From Durusdinium trenchii (Eukaryota > Sar > Dinophyceae > Suessiales > Symbiodiniaceae), in NCBI GenBank assembly GCA_963970005.1, contig CAXAMN010025694.1, positions 341,683-405,682 on the forward strand: a DNA stretch of 64,000 nt, read 5' to 3'. The position numbers were made by a program, and so were the translations under genes. Shown here in pieces: positions 37,201 to 44,854 of this stretch (position 1 is the first letter of the stretch; each line of letters begins with the position of its first letter). The notes below the pieces were generated by a model, which was given only the letters and a program-made list of their open reading frames with translations, searched no databases and had not been told where the DNA came from.

Positions 37201-39885
37201 ACCTTGCAACTTGACCGAGAGAGAACGAGAACGAGAGAGAGAGAAAGAGAGAGAAAGAGACTGCGAGAGGGAGAAGAGGGAGAGATGAAGGGAATAGCAA
37301 GGAGCTTACAACCACGAAGATTCATATGGAACCTGATGGCATGGACCTTTGGAAGATGATTTTTCCTCTACAACCCAGTGGTTTGTCGGGTTCCGTGTGG
37401 GTCTCTTCCAGGGCCGAAATCCGCGTTCTGAATCCGCTCCAATCTGCTCGATCGCGAGGCTGAAGCCACGGCTTTTGGGCACGGACCTCCCACTTCCTGC
37501 CGTGCTACCCTTAGGCGAACAGGCACGAAGAAGTCGTGATTGGCGAGACGGGGGACGATGTCGCCCCACGAGTGCGTGCTACCCTCCATCCAAACATGGT
37601 TACGTGGAACATGGCCCCGAAAGGAAGACTCTCTTCCTTTGCTTAACAGGCCGTTGTCCTCTTTCCACGATGCTTGGAGGGTACCGGGTAGCTGTTTCTT
37701 TGAGAACGGCCAGGTCTCCGAGAATGCCAGGCGATCGTTGGTGATTTGCAGCAAGGACTGCTTCAAATCGGAGCACATACAGACATGGTGGCTAAGCTAC
37801 AAAAGTCCGCCGCCAACCGACGATATAGCCACTACCTCTGGGGTCGGCAATGGTTTGCAATGGCCATGTTGCGAAAGCACCATTCTACCAGCACTGCACA
37901 TGCCCAAGTTTTCACCAGAATGGTTCTGACAAGCTTGCGATGGGGGACTTCCCACCACCACCGAACTGAACACGAATTTACTTCTTAGCCTATATTATAT
38001 TATAGTTATAGCCTATATTATATTATATATAGTTAATTTTTGTTTAAACATATTAGTATGCTTTAGGCTTTAGGCGTTGCTTTGGCAGCTCCCCAAGCAG
38101 CCCCACCAACACACCGCAGCAGCCACGAAAGATTAGCTAGCGGATTGTGTATCAAGGTGCCACCATTCAAGAATGTTGTTACACTGATTCCAAGGCCATG
38201 TTCCACATCTTTGTGAAACTGGCTCCTATTTTGTAGCGCTGTGGGCGCGACATGTACCGAATTGAGGCCACGGCCGTTCGTACAGTAAGGCTCCTGCAGG
38301 CCTGCAGCTGCCCAGGGTGCTGTATGAAGCTGACCTGCACATTCTGAAAGGCGGGACATGTACAGTGGTTTTAAGAAAAAACAAACCCCAAAAGGTGTAT
38401 ATAGGCCCCCATCTAAAAGACATCTTGGGGTGCCAGTGCCATCACTCTGAAACCACTGTACTGGTCCTATCCAGGCTTCGATTGTTGTCCTGTTTGGTTC
38501 GCACTGCTTGGCTGAATCACGCCAGTCATCCCACATAGATACAGGGGAGTGCGATGTTTATATAAGAGATTGCCTATTTAAGGCAATGTGCAACCTTGTT
38601 TCAGCATGACTTTTATAATTGCTTCAATGGCCATGAACATCAGAGAAGGGACATCGTCGAGATTTTGGCTGCATTTCGGAAGTCTAGATTTGAGTTGAGC
38701 ATTTTCTTGACTATGTACTATATACCCACCCGCTGTGTGTGCCACCTGCTGTTGGTAGGTCTTGGGTGGCTGCAATACATAATAGATGCGACTATATAGA
38801 GAGTTGTAGGCAAATGCGACATCCGCCGTGGGACTTGCCGATGGACCTCAAACCGAGGAGGCAACAGTTGCCTCCTAACATGACTGTGGAAGAACCTGAC
38901 TCACACGCTCAGGGTATCTCAGGGTCTTTGGCACCAAGGATTCCGGTCATTGCAGAGGATGCCTTTATGATGCCTTCAGATGCCTTCTTTACCGAGCTTG
39001 CCAGCAAATCAGTGCTGGATGAGCAGCAGTTGCTTGCTGGATTTACCGTGTAGTCTTGCTGGTGCTTTATGTGGTGATTCCCCACTGTACGAACGCAAAT
39101 AGGGTATTGCTCAAGGCTTAAGGCGTACGTCACACCAAGCAATTCAAATGGTCAAATTTGGCAATGATTGCGACCTGCTGATTTCGTGAGCGGCCATCGA
39201 CCTGCTCATTTTTATGAGCGGCCTAGGCTGCAGCTGTATGTGACTGTCACGAAGCAGCATGCAGAATGGAACCTGCTCGAGCTGCGCTACCAGCACTGGA
39301 CCAAGATAATTAGAGGGGCACGCTACAGACTAGGAAAGCTAGCAAACCCCATGGTTTGAAGAACAGCTTTGCATTGGGCATCAGGATTTGGGATCTTTGG
39401 CAAGTCCCGACGACATATGACGACATTGAGGTATGATGAGTTTGGTTGAGAAGTGAACTAGCTGACACAGGTGGTGAGCTGAGGTTTCAAGTCATTCAGC
39501 CGCATCCGCCATTCCATGTCGAAAGGCTCGCCCCATTCCACGTACATGTGTAGGTTTTGGATGGTTTTGGCAAATGTCCACTTTCACCGTGAATTGAAAT
39601 CACTTTCACCGAAGACCCCTTCAAGACTGGTGCGGCTGGTGTGAAGGGAACCGGACAGCCAGATTGCTGTCCCTCAGAGTGTTCATGCAATGTCAGGTGA
39701 TCAAAGCCCTCTTCCAGGAGATTGCCGTCGTCTTCGTTCCACAAAGCTACTCCTCGACGCAGGATGATCTGGAGCTCCGTGCGAGCCAGGCGGCCTTGAG
39801 GCTTACAGCCACTCTTCAACCTCTAGGAGAAAAGGCGCAGAAGCTGGCGAAGCAGCTGAGCCTCAGGCGGGCCGAAAAATTGTGA
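7157..39885 (+). CDS. Gene A: OpuAC / GCC2-GCC3 / polytopic membrane / TIR-like chimeric receptor-like protein
   Basis: Multi-exon gene rebuilt from homology to gene B and phase-consistent splicing. Exons 1-32: 7157-7276, 13540-13725, 13928-14060, 15252-15347, 15590-15672, 16231-16296, 16742-17084, 17271-17354, 17663-17968, 18101-18209, 18371-18524, 19045-19091, 20160-20233, 21027-21091, 21315-21408, 24706-24742, 25619-25715, 26641-26777, 27000-27077, 27295-27416, 28599-28640, 28730-28811, 29102-29193, 29491-29553, 30783-30840, 31250-31319, 32453-32544, 33948-34034, 34499-34566, 34781-34938, 35153-35173, 35499-35663. They total 3,429 nt and 1,143 codons without a stop. C-terminal exons 38913-39035 and 39697-39885 end at TGA; one or more exons are probably missing between 35663 and 38913. 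Predicted order: signal peptide, betaine-type binding domain, Cys-rich stalk, about nine helices, cytoplasmic TIR-like domain. Domain calls rest on motifs read by eye. Function is unknown; a solute receptor is an inference. Confidence 0.8.
10694..10792. mobile_element. Foldback (MITE-like) element, family CTCCCTG, copy 1
   Basis: Imperfect terminal inverted repeats: CTCCCTGGAACTAACATGG at the left and CCATGTTAGTTGCAGGG(GG)AG at the right, about 99 bases in total. It has no coding capacity. It lies about 190 bases before the minisatellite. Confidence 0.6.
10986..12091. repeat. 21-bp minisatellite array (GGTTGGAGGCCATCGCTATTA-type), interrupted by a gap
   Basis: Units of about 21 bases, core TTGGAGGCCAT(C/T)GCT(A/T)(C/T)TAGG, repeat from 10986 to 11449 and from 12022 to 12091, with small indels such as 11274-11320. 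Because 21 is a multiple of three, the array is open in several frames: RLEAIAI heptads on the plus strand and MASNLEA on the minus strand. The same unit type is scattered elsewhere in the window. Confidence 0.9.
11450..12021. other. Assembly gap (572 N) inside the minisatellite
   Basis: Unresolved bases. Both edges are minisatellite units, so the missing part is most likely more of the array, and its true length is unknown. Confidence 0.97.
12159..12258. mobile_element. Foldback element, family CTCCCTG, copy 2
   Basis: CTCCCTCGAACCAACATGG at the left and CCATATTAGTTGCAGGGA at the right, same orientation and length as the copy at 10694. It lies about 70 bases after the minisatellite, so the array is bracketed by two related elements. 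Confidence 0.6.
13540..17968 (+). CDS. Gene A exons 2-9: OpuAC/ProX-like glycine-betaine-type binding domain
   Basis: Exons at 13540, 13928, 15252, 15590, 16231, 16742, 17271 and the first part of 17663 encode roughly residues 45-414. Family-like stretches are GVTFCITVKAGCVW followed by RDVYAILVEEILGYNAE (start of the domain), HVGMELWGSS, SMGYWGVEGMYVLG, DGWTNDPLGAQQYLEATG, CMSLITGGTGWGLAEL, GFLYWWSPDSSFVAYSPAL and WLRANRIIWQEWVPDKTVC (end of the domain). Bacterial relatives are periplasmic subunits that cage glycine betaine, choline or proline betaine with Trp/Tyr side chains. Here the domain follows a signal peptide, so it should face the lumen or the outside. Donors run GT, GA, GC, GT, GT, GT, GC, GC. 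No transporter permease or ATPase is encoded nearby. Confidence 0.75.
16517..16622. mobile_element. Tc1/mariner-type MITE with TA target duplication, gene A intron 6
   Basis: 106 bases flanked by TA on both sides (16515-16516 and 16623-16624). The termini CAGTGGATTGAGAGTAGATG and its reverse complement form inverted repeats of about 22 bases with one mismatch at the outermost base. Gene B has the corresponding intron without the element. CAGTGG ends with TA duplication are typical of Tc1/mariner derivatives. Confidence 0.8.
17663..21408 (+). CDS. Gene A exons 9-15: GCC2/GCC3 (ephrin-receptor-like) Cys-rich stalk
   Basis: After the binding domain, exons 9-15 encode a Cys-rich region (residues about 415-640) with the spacing of GCC2/GCC3 or TNFR-type modules: CAICPSGYASTEI, CSKCEPGTYQRTFGTSEC, CEQCGLGEYANATGMSLC, CGAGTFLWDGRCQVCMEGSS, LPGYFSSPEAPGEIYNCFDE and CDPCREGDYAF. 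Phases 1, 2, 0, 2, 1 and 0 link consecutive exons only if GC donors are used at 17969, 18210, 18525, 19092 and 20234 and a GA donor at 21092. Joining at these sites creates the expected Cys and Gly codons. The call in many databases would be 'tyrosine-protein kinase ephrin type A/B receptor-like', but no kinase is present. Confidence 0.8.
20519..20641. repeat. Short tandem repeat CGAAGCATACCCC
   Basis: Seven units of about 12-14 bases in two blocks (20519-20561 and 20590-20641), separated by about 28 unrelated bases. Gene A intron after exon 13. Confidence 0.8.
21187..21640. repeat. Scattered minisatellite units in both orientations
   Basis: TTGGAGGCCATTGCTAGTAG at 21191-21210 on the plus strand, and CTCCAACCTA(A/G) units on the minus strand at 21496-21640, flanking gene A exon 15. 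Similar remnants occur at 26276-26300, 31556-31606, 34270-34335 and, as TACTAGGAACAAG/CATCGCTAC variants, at 23527-23605 and 54523-54605. Confidence 0.75.
21315..32544 (+). CDS. Gene A exons 15-27: polytopic membrane domain, about nine helices
   Basis: Exons 15-27 encode hydrophobic segments separated by short loops (residues about 640-977). Likely helices are DYAFFFLVICTLVGGVGLL, SLLVVFSSLTQFITVVQML, FRALIIPLFMALVVHLCYLL, GSIFLILFIVLWSMLLAPF, SMPVIFLALCIWAVVIEL, MASIVLLLRRNALVVMCPLV, VILYLNLAWVAYF, ALLGGMLVILQMG and VMTFIVFMALAVLAAVGS. Landmarks shared by protist proteins of this GCC2-7TM type are CNQHPNGKMTMKRY, VFC followed by GEHMEMF, RFRPG and the PWR....N..D pattern (PWRFPICNLLD, which forms only after GA-donor splicing at 30841). 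Sixteen bases to a few hundred bases of B intron are alignable around most exons. The helix count is read by eye. Confidence 0.75.
21409..24705. other. Gene A intron 15, 3.3 kb
   Basis: Between the two halves of the first membrane helix. In gene B the same intron is about 0.6 kb. It contains minisatellite remnants and short frames on both strands that have no counterpart in B, so I do not call them exons. Confidence 0.5.
25097..25125. repeat. AT microsatellites (one of many)
   Basis: (TA)n tract. Others: 572-594, 2342-2386, 17450-17460, 26096-26113, 29769-29785, 30638-30652, 37990-38035, 43476-43507, 56224-56262 and 62850-62885. They lie in introns and spacers of both genes. Confidence 0.85.
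27920..28040. repeat. 121-bp direct repeat, unit 1
   Basis: It begins CTGTGATTCACCAAGTTCTG and ends CAGCTATTCACACGCA. It is the same as 28344-28464 except one base (GGCACGC against GGCATGC). It lies in the gene A intron between exons 20 and 21 and is not seen in gene B. Confidence 0.85.
28344..28464. repeat. 121-bp direct repeat, unit 2
   Basis: Near-identical second copy of 27920-28040, 303 bases after the first copy ends. One transition separates the two, so the duplication is recent. No inverted termini are visible. Confidence 0.85.
29403..29458. repeat. 28-bp tandem duplication
   Basis: TTCACTCATCCCACTGCAAT plus GTGCCCAC, two perfect copies, 29403-29430 and 29431-29458. Gene A intron after exon 23. 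Confidence 0.9.
29927..30225. repeat. Degenerate (CTG/CTA)n trinucleotide tract
   Basis: About 300 bases of CTG, CTA, ACG and CTC triplets in the gene A intron after exon 24. It produces long poly-Leu, poly-Thr/Ala and poly-Ser frames that are not genes. Confidence 0.9.
31745..31837. mobile_element. Foldback element AGTCACAAAGGGGTG, copy 1
   Basis: Left end AGTCACATTTTGGGGTG and right end CACCCCTTTGTGACT, 93 bases. The inner sequence GAGTGGAGTAGCTGGGCACC is related to the copy at 40972. It lies in the gene A intron after exon 26. Confidence 0.6.
32583..32637. mobile_element. Truncated foldback element, family CTCCCTG
   Basis: GGAAGTGGATGGCACCACCT, then GTCCACTTCCATGACTATTT and CAGGGAG match the inner and right parts of the copy at 3627. 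The left terminus is missing. It lies in the gene A intron after exon 27. Confidence 0.45.
32717..32791. repeat. 24-bp tandem repeat, three units
   Basis: GGGGTCGCTTGTGCGTCGGG followed by a T-rich tail, three times in a row with a few changes. Gene A intron after exon 27. Confidence 0.85.
33948..35663 (+). CDS. Gene A exons 28-32: cytoplasmic TIR-like domain
   Basis: Exon 28 (33948-34034) gives LRLLKMELEARL; exon 29 (34499-34566) gives PRTKTFIDCDDLNDLTRLF; exon 30 (34781-34938) gives ETFLVLCSPAILTRKWCVGE and then MVTARANRVSTLLLTWPDF; exons 31-32 give TFIENYWCSSRYNISISDVE. The order (F-D-x-D-D-L, then a hydrophobic strand ending in SP, then WCxxE) matches the TIR fold, with the WCVGE Glu at the position of the NADase Glu in SARM1-type and plant TIRs. 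GC donors at 34035 and 34567 keep the phase. Exons 31 (21 nt) and 32 have the least certain edges. This is a family-level call from motifs, not a profile search. Confidence 0.65.
37208..37285. repeat. GA-rich microsatellite
   Basis: GAGAGA with scattered AAC and AAAG, about 75 bases, in gene A after exon 32. Shorter GA tracts lie at 42347-42364, 45952-45967 and 56737-56756. Confidence 0.85.
38363..38458. mobile_element. Second copy of the CAGTGG MITE family, opposite orientation
   Basis: 96 bases between TA dinucleotides (38361-38362 and 38459-38460). The ends are CAGTGGTTT and AAACCACTG. The inner segment GACATCTTGGGGTGCCAGTG is the reverse complement of 16537-16556 in the first copy. Confidence 0.75.
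38913..39035 (+). CDS. Gene A penultimate exon candidate
   Basis: An open 123-nt segment in phase 0 on both sides encodes GISGSLAPRIPVIAEDAFMM and then PSDAFFTELASKSVLDEQQL. The acceptor is CTCAG before GGT and the donor is GC (GCTGGA). The P-V-I-A-E-D-A-F run resembles the region that follows the TIR box in other dinoflagellate proteins of this type as I remember them. Joining it to 39697 keeps the frame. The connection to exon 32 is not resolved. Confidence 0.5.
39697..39885 (+). CDS. Gene A terminal exon with stop codon
   Basis: The exon starts after TGTCAG, phase 0, and runs 62 codons to TGA at 39883-39885. It encodes VIKALFQEIAVVFVPQSYSS followed by a charged, helical tail (Glu/Lys/Arg/Leu rich). 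Coding-like composition and phase agreement with the preceding candidate exon support it. No other stop-bearing exon in frame was seen upstream after exon 32. Confidence 0.5.
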   Translation: MIKALFQEIAVVFVPQSYSSTQDDLELRASQAALRLTATLQPLGEKAQKLAKQLSLRRAEKL

Positions 39886-40899
39886 AGCAAACGCCTCCAT
39901 GTGAGGCGCAACAACCTGCGTCCACGTTCGTTTGTGTCGGGTTCTGTGCGACAACCGAAGGCCGTTAAAAGAAGAAGCGGTGACCGATGATGATCTGGCT
40001 GCCATATCAAATACGCAGGACCAAGAAACAGCACACAGCAAAAAGAGCAAGATGGCATGGGGCTTGGACAGATACCAGAATGATCCATAATTTATACAAT
40101 TTGGTATTCTGATGTCGCACTTTTGAAACAACTCTCGTTCCAGGGCAAATCACGGGTAAGAAGAGAGATGTGCATGATGCGGCTTTTTGTTGTGTTCAGG
40201 TAGCTATCGTGGCTACCGGATCCATTGCACTTTCGGTTCCGAAACGGTCCTTGAGTAGCTTGTGACGGCTTCGCATTGGCTCAGATCGACAATCCCCGAC
40301 CCATGCTCAGGCTCCGACCCATGCAGACGGTACGGCCGCGGTGGGACCTCTGCTAAGACACCATTCTTTTCCTCTTTTTGACTGAAAAGGTGTGAGTCAT
40401 TGACTTGACCGTGTGCGGTTCACACACGTCGACCTCATGATTCTTGCGCTGCATCTCACTCCCAGATTGAACGTTCGCCTTAGCAATGACAGAGGTCCCC
40501 CAAAATAGATATAGAAACACATGGGGATGCCCTTTGTCATCCTCCTTTTTCGATTGATTGTATGGGGGGGGTCACTCGTATTGAGATATCGCACGTCAGC
40601 CTCTGGATCCGCGGCTTTCTTTTTTGGGGGGGGACGTGGCGCCGCAGGATGCCTCCACGATCTCGCCCGAAAGCGAGTTTCATGAGCCTGAACCACCTTT
40701 GGTGCAACTGACATTTTGAGGCTCGGAGCGCTGACGGTCCGGCGCTGTTCTTTCTCAAGTGCTCTCTCTGAAGTTGAGACCAAACCTGTATCATTTCAAC
40801 ATGGACTGACAGGCCCTGACTTCACTTGTGCTTTTTCAATTCTGCGTTCCCAGTCTCACCTCACTCCCTGTCTGTGCAATTGCCAGCCGGCCATCGCGT

Positions 40900-41415
40900 G
40901 GACAGCTGCTAATGTCCAAGTCGATCCTCCAGAGTTCCACGAAGCCCTTGTGGAATTGCAAGAATAGCAGGAGTCACAAAGGGGTGGTGTTTAGTCCTCA
41001 AGTGAGTGGATAATGGGCACCCCTAACCTCCATTAAGCACCCCTTTGTGACTGCTGGTATGCTCGAATACATTTTCACATTTGCCATTTAGCAGTAGGGA
41101 TTGTATGTACTCGCAATTCTTTCGGAGGCGCTGTTTTGTTGCACGGAGTGGTCTCAGGTCCAGGGTGCAACTAACTGGAGGTTCGCTTGTTTTGGCAGTG
41201 CCAAAGGCATTGCCTTGTGCTGAACTGCAAATGCTCAAGTCCATCCTCCAAAGTTCCACTAATTTGTGATGCAAGAATATGCTCGAATACACTTTCACAT
41301 TTGCCATGTAGTCGTATGAAGTCGTCATTGTTTTGGAGCCATAGTTTTGTTGCACAGAGTGGTCTCAGGTCCAGGGTGCAACTGGAGGTTGAAACTTCTT
41401 TTTGCAGTGCTTTTT
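40900..41415. repeat. Diverged tandem repeat of about 225 bp
   Basis: The blocks share TATGCTCGAATACA, TTTCACATTTGCCAT, TTTTGTTGCAC, GAGTGGTCTCAGGTCCAGGG and AAGTCSATCCTCCARAGTTC. Two nearly full units and a partial one are seen. The foldback element 40972-41052 is inserted at one junction. No coding content is recognised. Confidence 0.65.
40972..41052. mobile_element. Foldback element AGTCACAAAGGGGTG, copy 2
   Basis: Perfect 15-base terminal inverted repeats, AGTCACAAAGGGGTG and CACCCCTTTGTGACT, 81 bases. It sits inside a longer repeated block (40900-41415). Confidence 0.65.
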
Positions 41416-43963
41416 GCAGCCCTTGCGCTTTGCTGCCAACTCGCCGCCAAATCTCCCAAGAATTACGTCCTTGAATCATAGATTCTATAGAAGATCATAA
41501 AGGTCTACTACAACCTGCTAACAGTTCGTTCGATCAGACGGTTGATGATTGCGACGCCGCAAAAAGATCAACATAGTATTCTAATGTATTCTATCTTCCG
41601 GCAGCTTTCTGTACAAACAATACTCATCATGGTCTCCCGTGGTTGCCACTCCCAAAAGCCTCGTGATGGATGGCGATGGGTGCCATGGCGCAGGGGGTCC
41701 ACCACGGCCCCGGCCAGTGGCGAAAAAGCAGTGTTACCACATGTGAGCACCACAGTACACAGTACTCAGTACTCCAGTCCAGAATTCCTCACTTCAATTA
41801 TATAATTGCCAATGATATGTCGCTGATGGGCAAGAATTGGGCAAGAATGTGGAAGCGACAAAATGTAGGAGCATGCTGTCACTCAAAGCTCAAGTGCTAC
41901 AGAAAGCCGGCATTCCAAATGTTGCGTTGCTTTGCCAATAGCGCTTTATTCAGCAAATCTGATGCAGCTTCAGGTCATGTCAGAAACTGTTCACTAATTG
42001 AGACAGAATTCTGATTGACCTGTTGTGCATGAAGCGTTTTTCCCAGCGAAGCTAGCCGACGAGAAGATGCACAATGAACGCAAAAATGATGCGCCGTTTG
42101 GTGGCAATGTCATTGTCACTTAGCTAACTCGATTTTTTTGCTGCCTTCACTGGCGGAATGAGACCTTATCACTCTTCATATCTTCATGATTGTTCATGTG
42201 TTTGCCACATTCATGTGTTTGCCACAGTTCCGGGATGAGCACAAGAAAAACGAGGTGTTGCAGCTTTGTCACGTGTCACGCCGGCGCTTTAGGCACTAGG
42301 GGAGCAGCAGCATCGACACAGTTTCAAAATGAGTAATAGACATAGAGAGGGAGAGAGGGAGAGAGCCCCTAGCCCAATCATGAACAATCAATGGAAGCAG
42401 CTAGCTGCAAGCTCCACGTCTTTCGACGGCAGCTTTGCAAGCGGAGAGAGTTTCAGGTGAGCGTTTGAGCAACGACCATCAGCTACCCCAAAGAACGAGT
42501 TCGGTGGTGAAACCACAGTGGTTGAACCGAGTGGCACAAACTGAAGCGAGGCTGGAATATGATAGATGTTGATTGATATTGCAAATCCTATATATACATA
42601 TATATATAATAATGTTCATGTTGCAGTCATGCATGACGTCCACGAGGGTTGTTTGACAACATGCAACAATTGCACGTCTCCTGAATCTAAGTTATCTAAG
42701 ACTTCATTCTATACGATTCTAAGAAGACATTATAACTTATAACTATATATAAGTGATTTATAAGTGATAAGTATACCCAAGTGGAAGCAGCAACAGCAAC
42801 ATGATCACATGGCGCCTTCAGATCTTGGCAAAGTCTCAGGCGGGGTCAAGGATCCCAACCGAATTGTGCTCGGATCTCGTTGCAATCTGTTGAACTGGTG
42901 CCTTTGACCAATTCTACAACTCGTGGCCGGAGTACAAAGCAGCTCAAATTGCAGAAAAAGCATGACAAAGCAAACTATCCTTGGATCCTGCTCTTTGGCT
43001 CCTTGGCTCCTTGGATCCAGAGGCCGGTTCACGTTCCGTCGCGGCATCGACGCATCGGCAGGCCTCCCAGCGCTCCGACAGCGGAGGGCTCCCTGAGGAT
43101 CTTAGGAGGAAAAGGTCCCCTCAGGTCTACCTGCACGCTCGTGCGCGGAGAATCCGGGCCTCCATATAGAGGTCCAACCCACCTGCGCGCTGCCGAAGCG
43201 TTCGGTTTGTTCAACCGGTTTGTTCGGCAGTTGGACACACCATCAAGTTGGACGCAAAACCTCGGAAAACGTGAGTCGGACTTCACCCAAACAACTGGGC
43301 TCATTGGCTTCACCCTTGTCCGTCTTGTGCCACACAGCTCTTGTATTCAGATGTATTCAGCACCGTTTCAGTGCCAGACAGGGTTTGTGATGGAAGGTCG
43401 CATGAAAGAGGCACAAGAATGATCCAAAAAGACAAAAAAACTGGGCGCGCATGGGCGTGCATATAATCAATTTGAATATATTGTATATATAATATATATA
43501 TATATTGTTATGCATATACTATGTATATACCACCCATGGTAGCCCATAGCAATCCACAATGAACCCTGGACCAAGCACAGAGCAGTGGTGGTCAGGGCTG
43601 CGTGTTTTCACGCACATGCCTGTGCTAAGAGGCAAGGCAGATGAAGCGACAATTCATGACAACTCAATTCGAAGATCCGTTTCTGAAACATGTTTTACAG
43701 ATTTCACATTCGCATTCACACAAATAAACATACACATTACATTAATATATAAAAATATATAGCAGCTGTCACTCATGCACAAAACTTCCCCGTAGTGGCC
43801 CGCAGTGTCGCCGCTTTGCAGCTTCTTCGGGCCCGAGACGGTGGTGATCACCTTTGCATCGCACGTTTTCCAACTGACAAAGAAGTGATCCGAAGTGGAT
43901 GTGTTTGCACACTAGTCGTCGTTGTTCGCGCGCCGTTTTTCGTCGTCTCTTGGTTGTGACGAC

Positions 43964-43987
43964 AGGCGTTGTTCGTGCTGGAAGATC
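43964..43987 (+). promoter_or_regulatory. Possible trans-splice acceptor before the zinc-ribbon ORF
   Basis: A T/C-rich run (43936-43952) is followed by GACGACAG, with AG at 43964-43965, 22 bases before the ATG. It fits a dinoflagellate trans-splice site, but AG dinucleotides are common and the call is weak. Confidence 0.2.
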
Positions 43988-44854
43988 ATGGATTGTACTA
44001 ACGAAACACCCGACCCTGGCCGCGCGACCCGGGGTCGAGAGTCAGCCATGGCCGCCGCCGAGATTCCGAAAATGATTGCCTCCAAGCTCCTACAAGGCTG
44101 GTGCATGCTGAACAAATCCTGCGAGAAGGACTTGGCCCCGCTGCTGAGATCACGGGACGGACAGGAGCTGTGCGTGGCTTGCGAGATCCGAGCGGCCGTT
44201 GCAGAAGGTCCGCCTCCAGTGAGATGTTTCTTGCCAGAGGTTGCTGCACCAGAGCCGGAGAGAACAGAGGATGTAGCAGCAGTGACAGGCTCGACTTCTC
44301 CACTCCTTAGAAAACAAGAGGTGCTAGGGAGCGCGCTTTGGGAAGTCACTGCAAAGGGCCCGGCGATGAAATTCTGTTGCACTAGGCTAGTCTCACAAAA
44401 TGGCCAACGACCTCGGCTTGTTGCTGACAGCTTTGCAGTGAAGGTTCGCCTTGGCGCTGCTGTCGGTGTGGACTCTTTTGCACTGCAAGAGGCCACAGCT
44501 GTTGCATGCAGGACGCTGATGCACAAGATCATGCTGCCGAAACCTGCTGGTGGTAGCCCAGAGATCCGCGCAGCCAATGGGCAAATGTCAGTGATACACA
44601 ATGACAAAACCATTTTCAGCTTTCCAGAGGAGGATTGCCAGCAAGTGCCTCACACCCGTGTGACGCCTGAAAGCTTAGCGGCGATTGTGTGGGAAGAGCT
44701 CGACAAGTCCACAATGCAGTCTCTCAAGCGAGCGGCTGACCTAACTGAAGCTTCTTGTCAGCCATGGTGGTTGGAAGTGTCTCTCATCGATGGCAATGGC
44801 CAAGAGACAGCCATGCGACGAGAACTGCAGCATATGCCTGCAGGCCCTTCATGA
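43988..44854 (+). CDS. Auto_anti-p27 / ZNRD2 (SSSCA1)-like zinc-ribbon protein, single exon
   Basis: An uninterrupted 288-residue frame from ATG to TGA in the spacer between genes A and B. Residues about 31-65 (ASKLLQGWCMLNKSCEKD, then APLLRSRDGQELCVACE) match the N-terminal zinc ribbon of the Auto_anti-p27 family: L-L-x-G-W/Y-x-M-L, first Cys pair, about 15 residues, then CVxC. The second Cys of the first pair is Asp here (CEKD), so one zinc ligand is missing unless an upstream Cys substitutes. The remaining 220 residues are not recognised; they are moderately polar with no membrane segment. GC content is higher than in the flanks and no intron is needed, which could mean a retrocopy. In humans the family member is small and has been linked to mitosis and microtubule-related roles; nothing here shows function. 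Confidence 0.6.
   Translation: MDCTNETPDPGRATRGRESAMAAAEIPKMIASKLLQGWCMLNKSCEKDLAPLLRSRDGQELCVACEIRAAVAEGPPPVRCFLPEVAAPEPERTEDVAAVTGSTSPLLRKQEVLGSALWEVTAKGPAMKFCCTRLVSQNGQRPRLVADSFAVKVRLGAAVGVDSFALQEATAVACRTLMHKIMLPKPAGGSPEIRAANGQMSVIHNDKTIFSFPEEDCQQVPHTRVTPESLAAIVWEELDKSTMQSLKRAADLTEASCQPWWLEVSLIDGNGQETAMRRELQHMPAGPS

Larger units (their letters stand above)
35664..38912. other. Unresolved part of gene A between the TIR exons and the C-terminal exons
   Basis: At least one exon is expected here. The most coding-like stretch is 36354-36500 (contains VIFVIRFVPASKKER in one frame, after TTTTTGCAG). A second open stretch is 36877-37060. Neither has a paralogue in the window for comparison, so neither is annotated as CDS. 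The MITE at 38363-38458 and the GA tract lie here. Confidence 0.35.
39886..43987. other. Spacer between gene A and the zinc-ribbon ORF
   Basis: No supported gene. It holds the diverged tandem repeat and a foldback element. Frames at 40397-40783 (minus) and 42880-43422 (plus) are open but show no recognisable motif and no conservation in the window. Confidence 0.4.

Noticed and set aside
40397-40783. Minus-strand frame of 128 codons
   Set aside because: Basic and Pro-rich with no motif; I cannot support it as a gene.
43912-44613. Open minus-strand frame of 233 codons
   Set aside because: It is the shadow of the zinc-ribbon ORF on the plus strand, which has a recognisable family motif.
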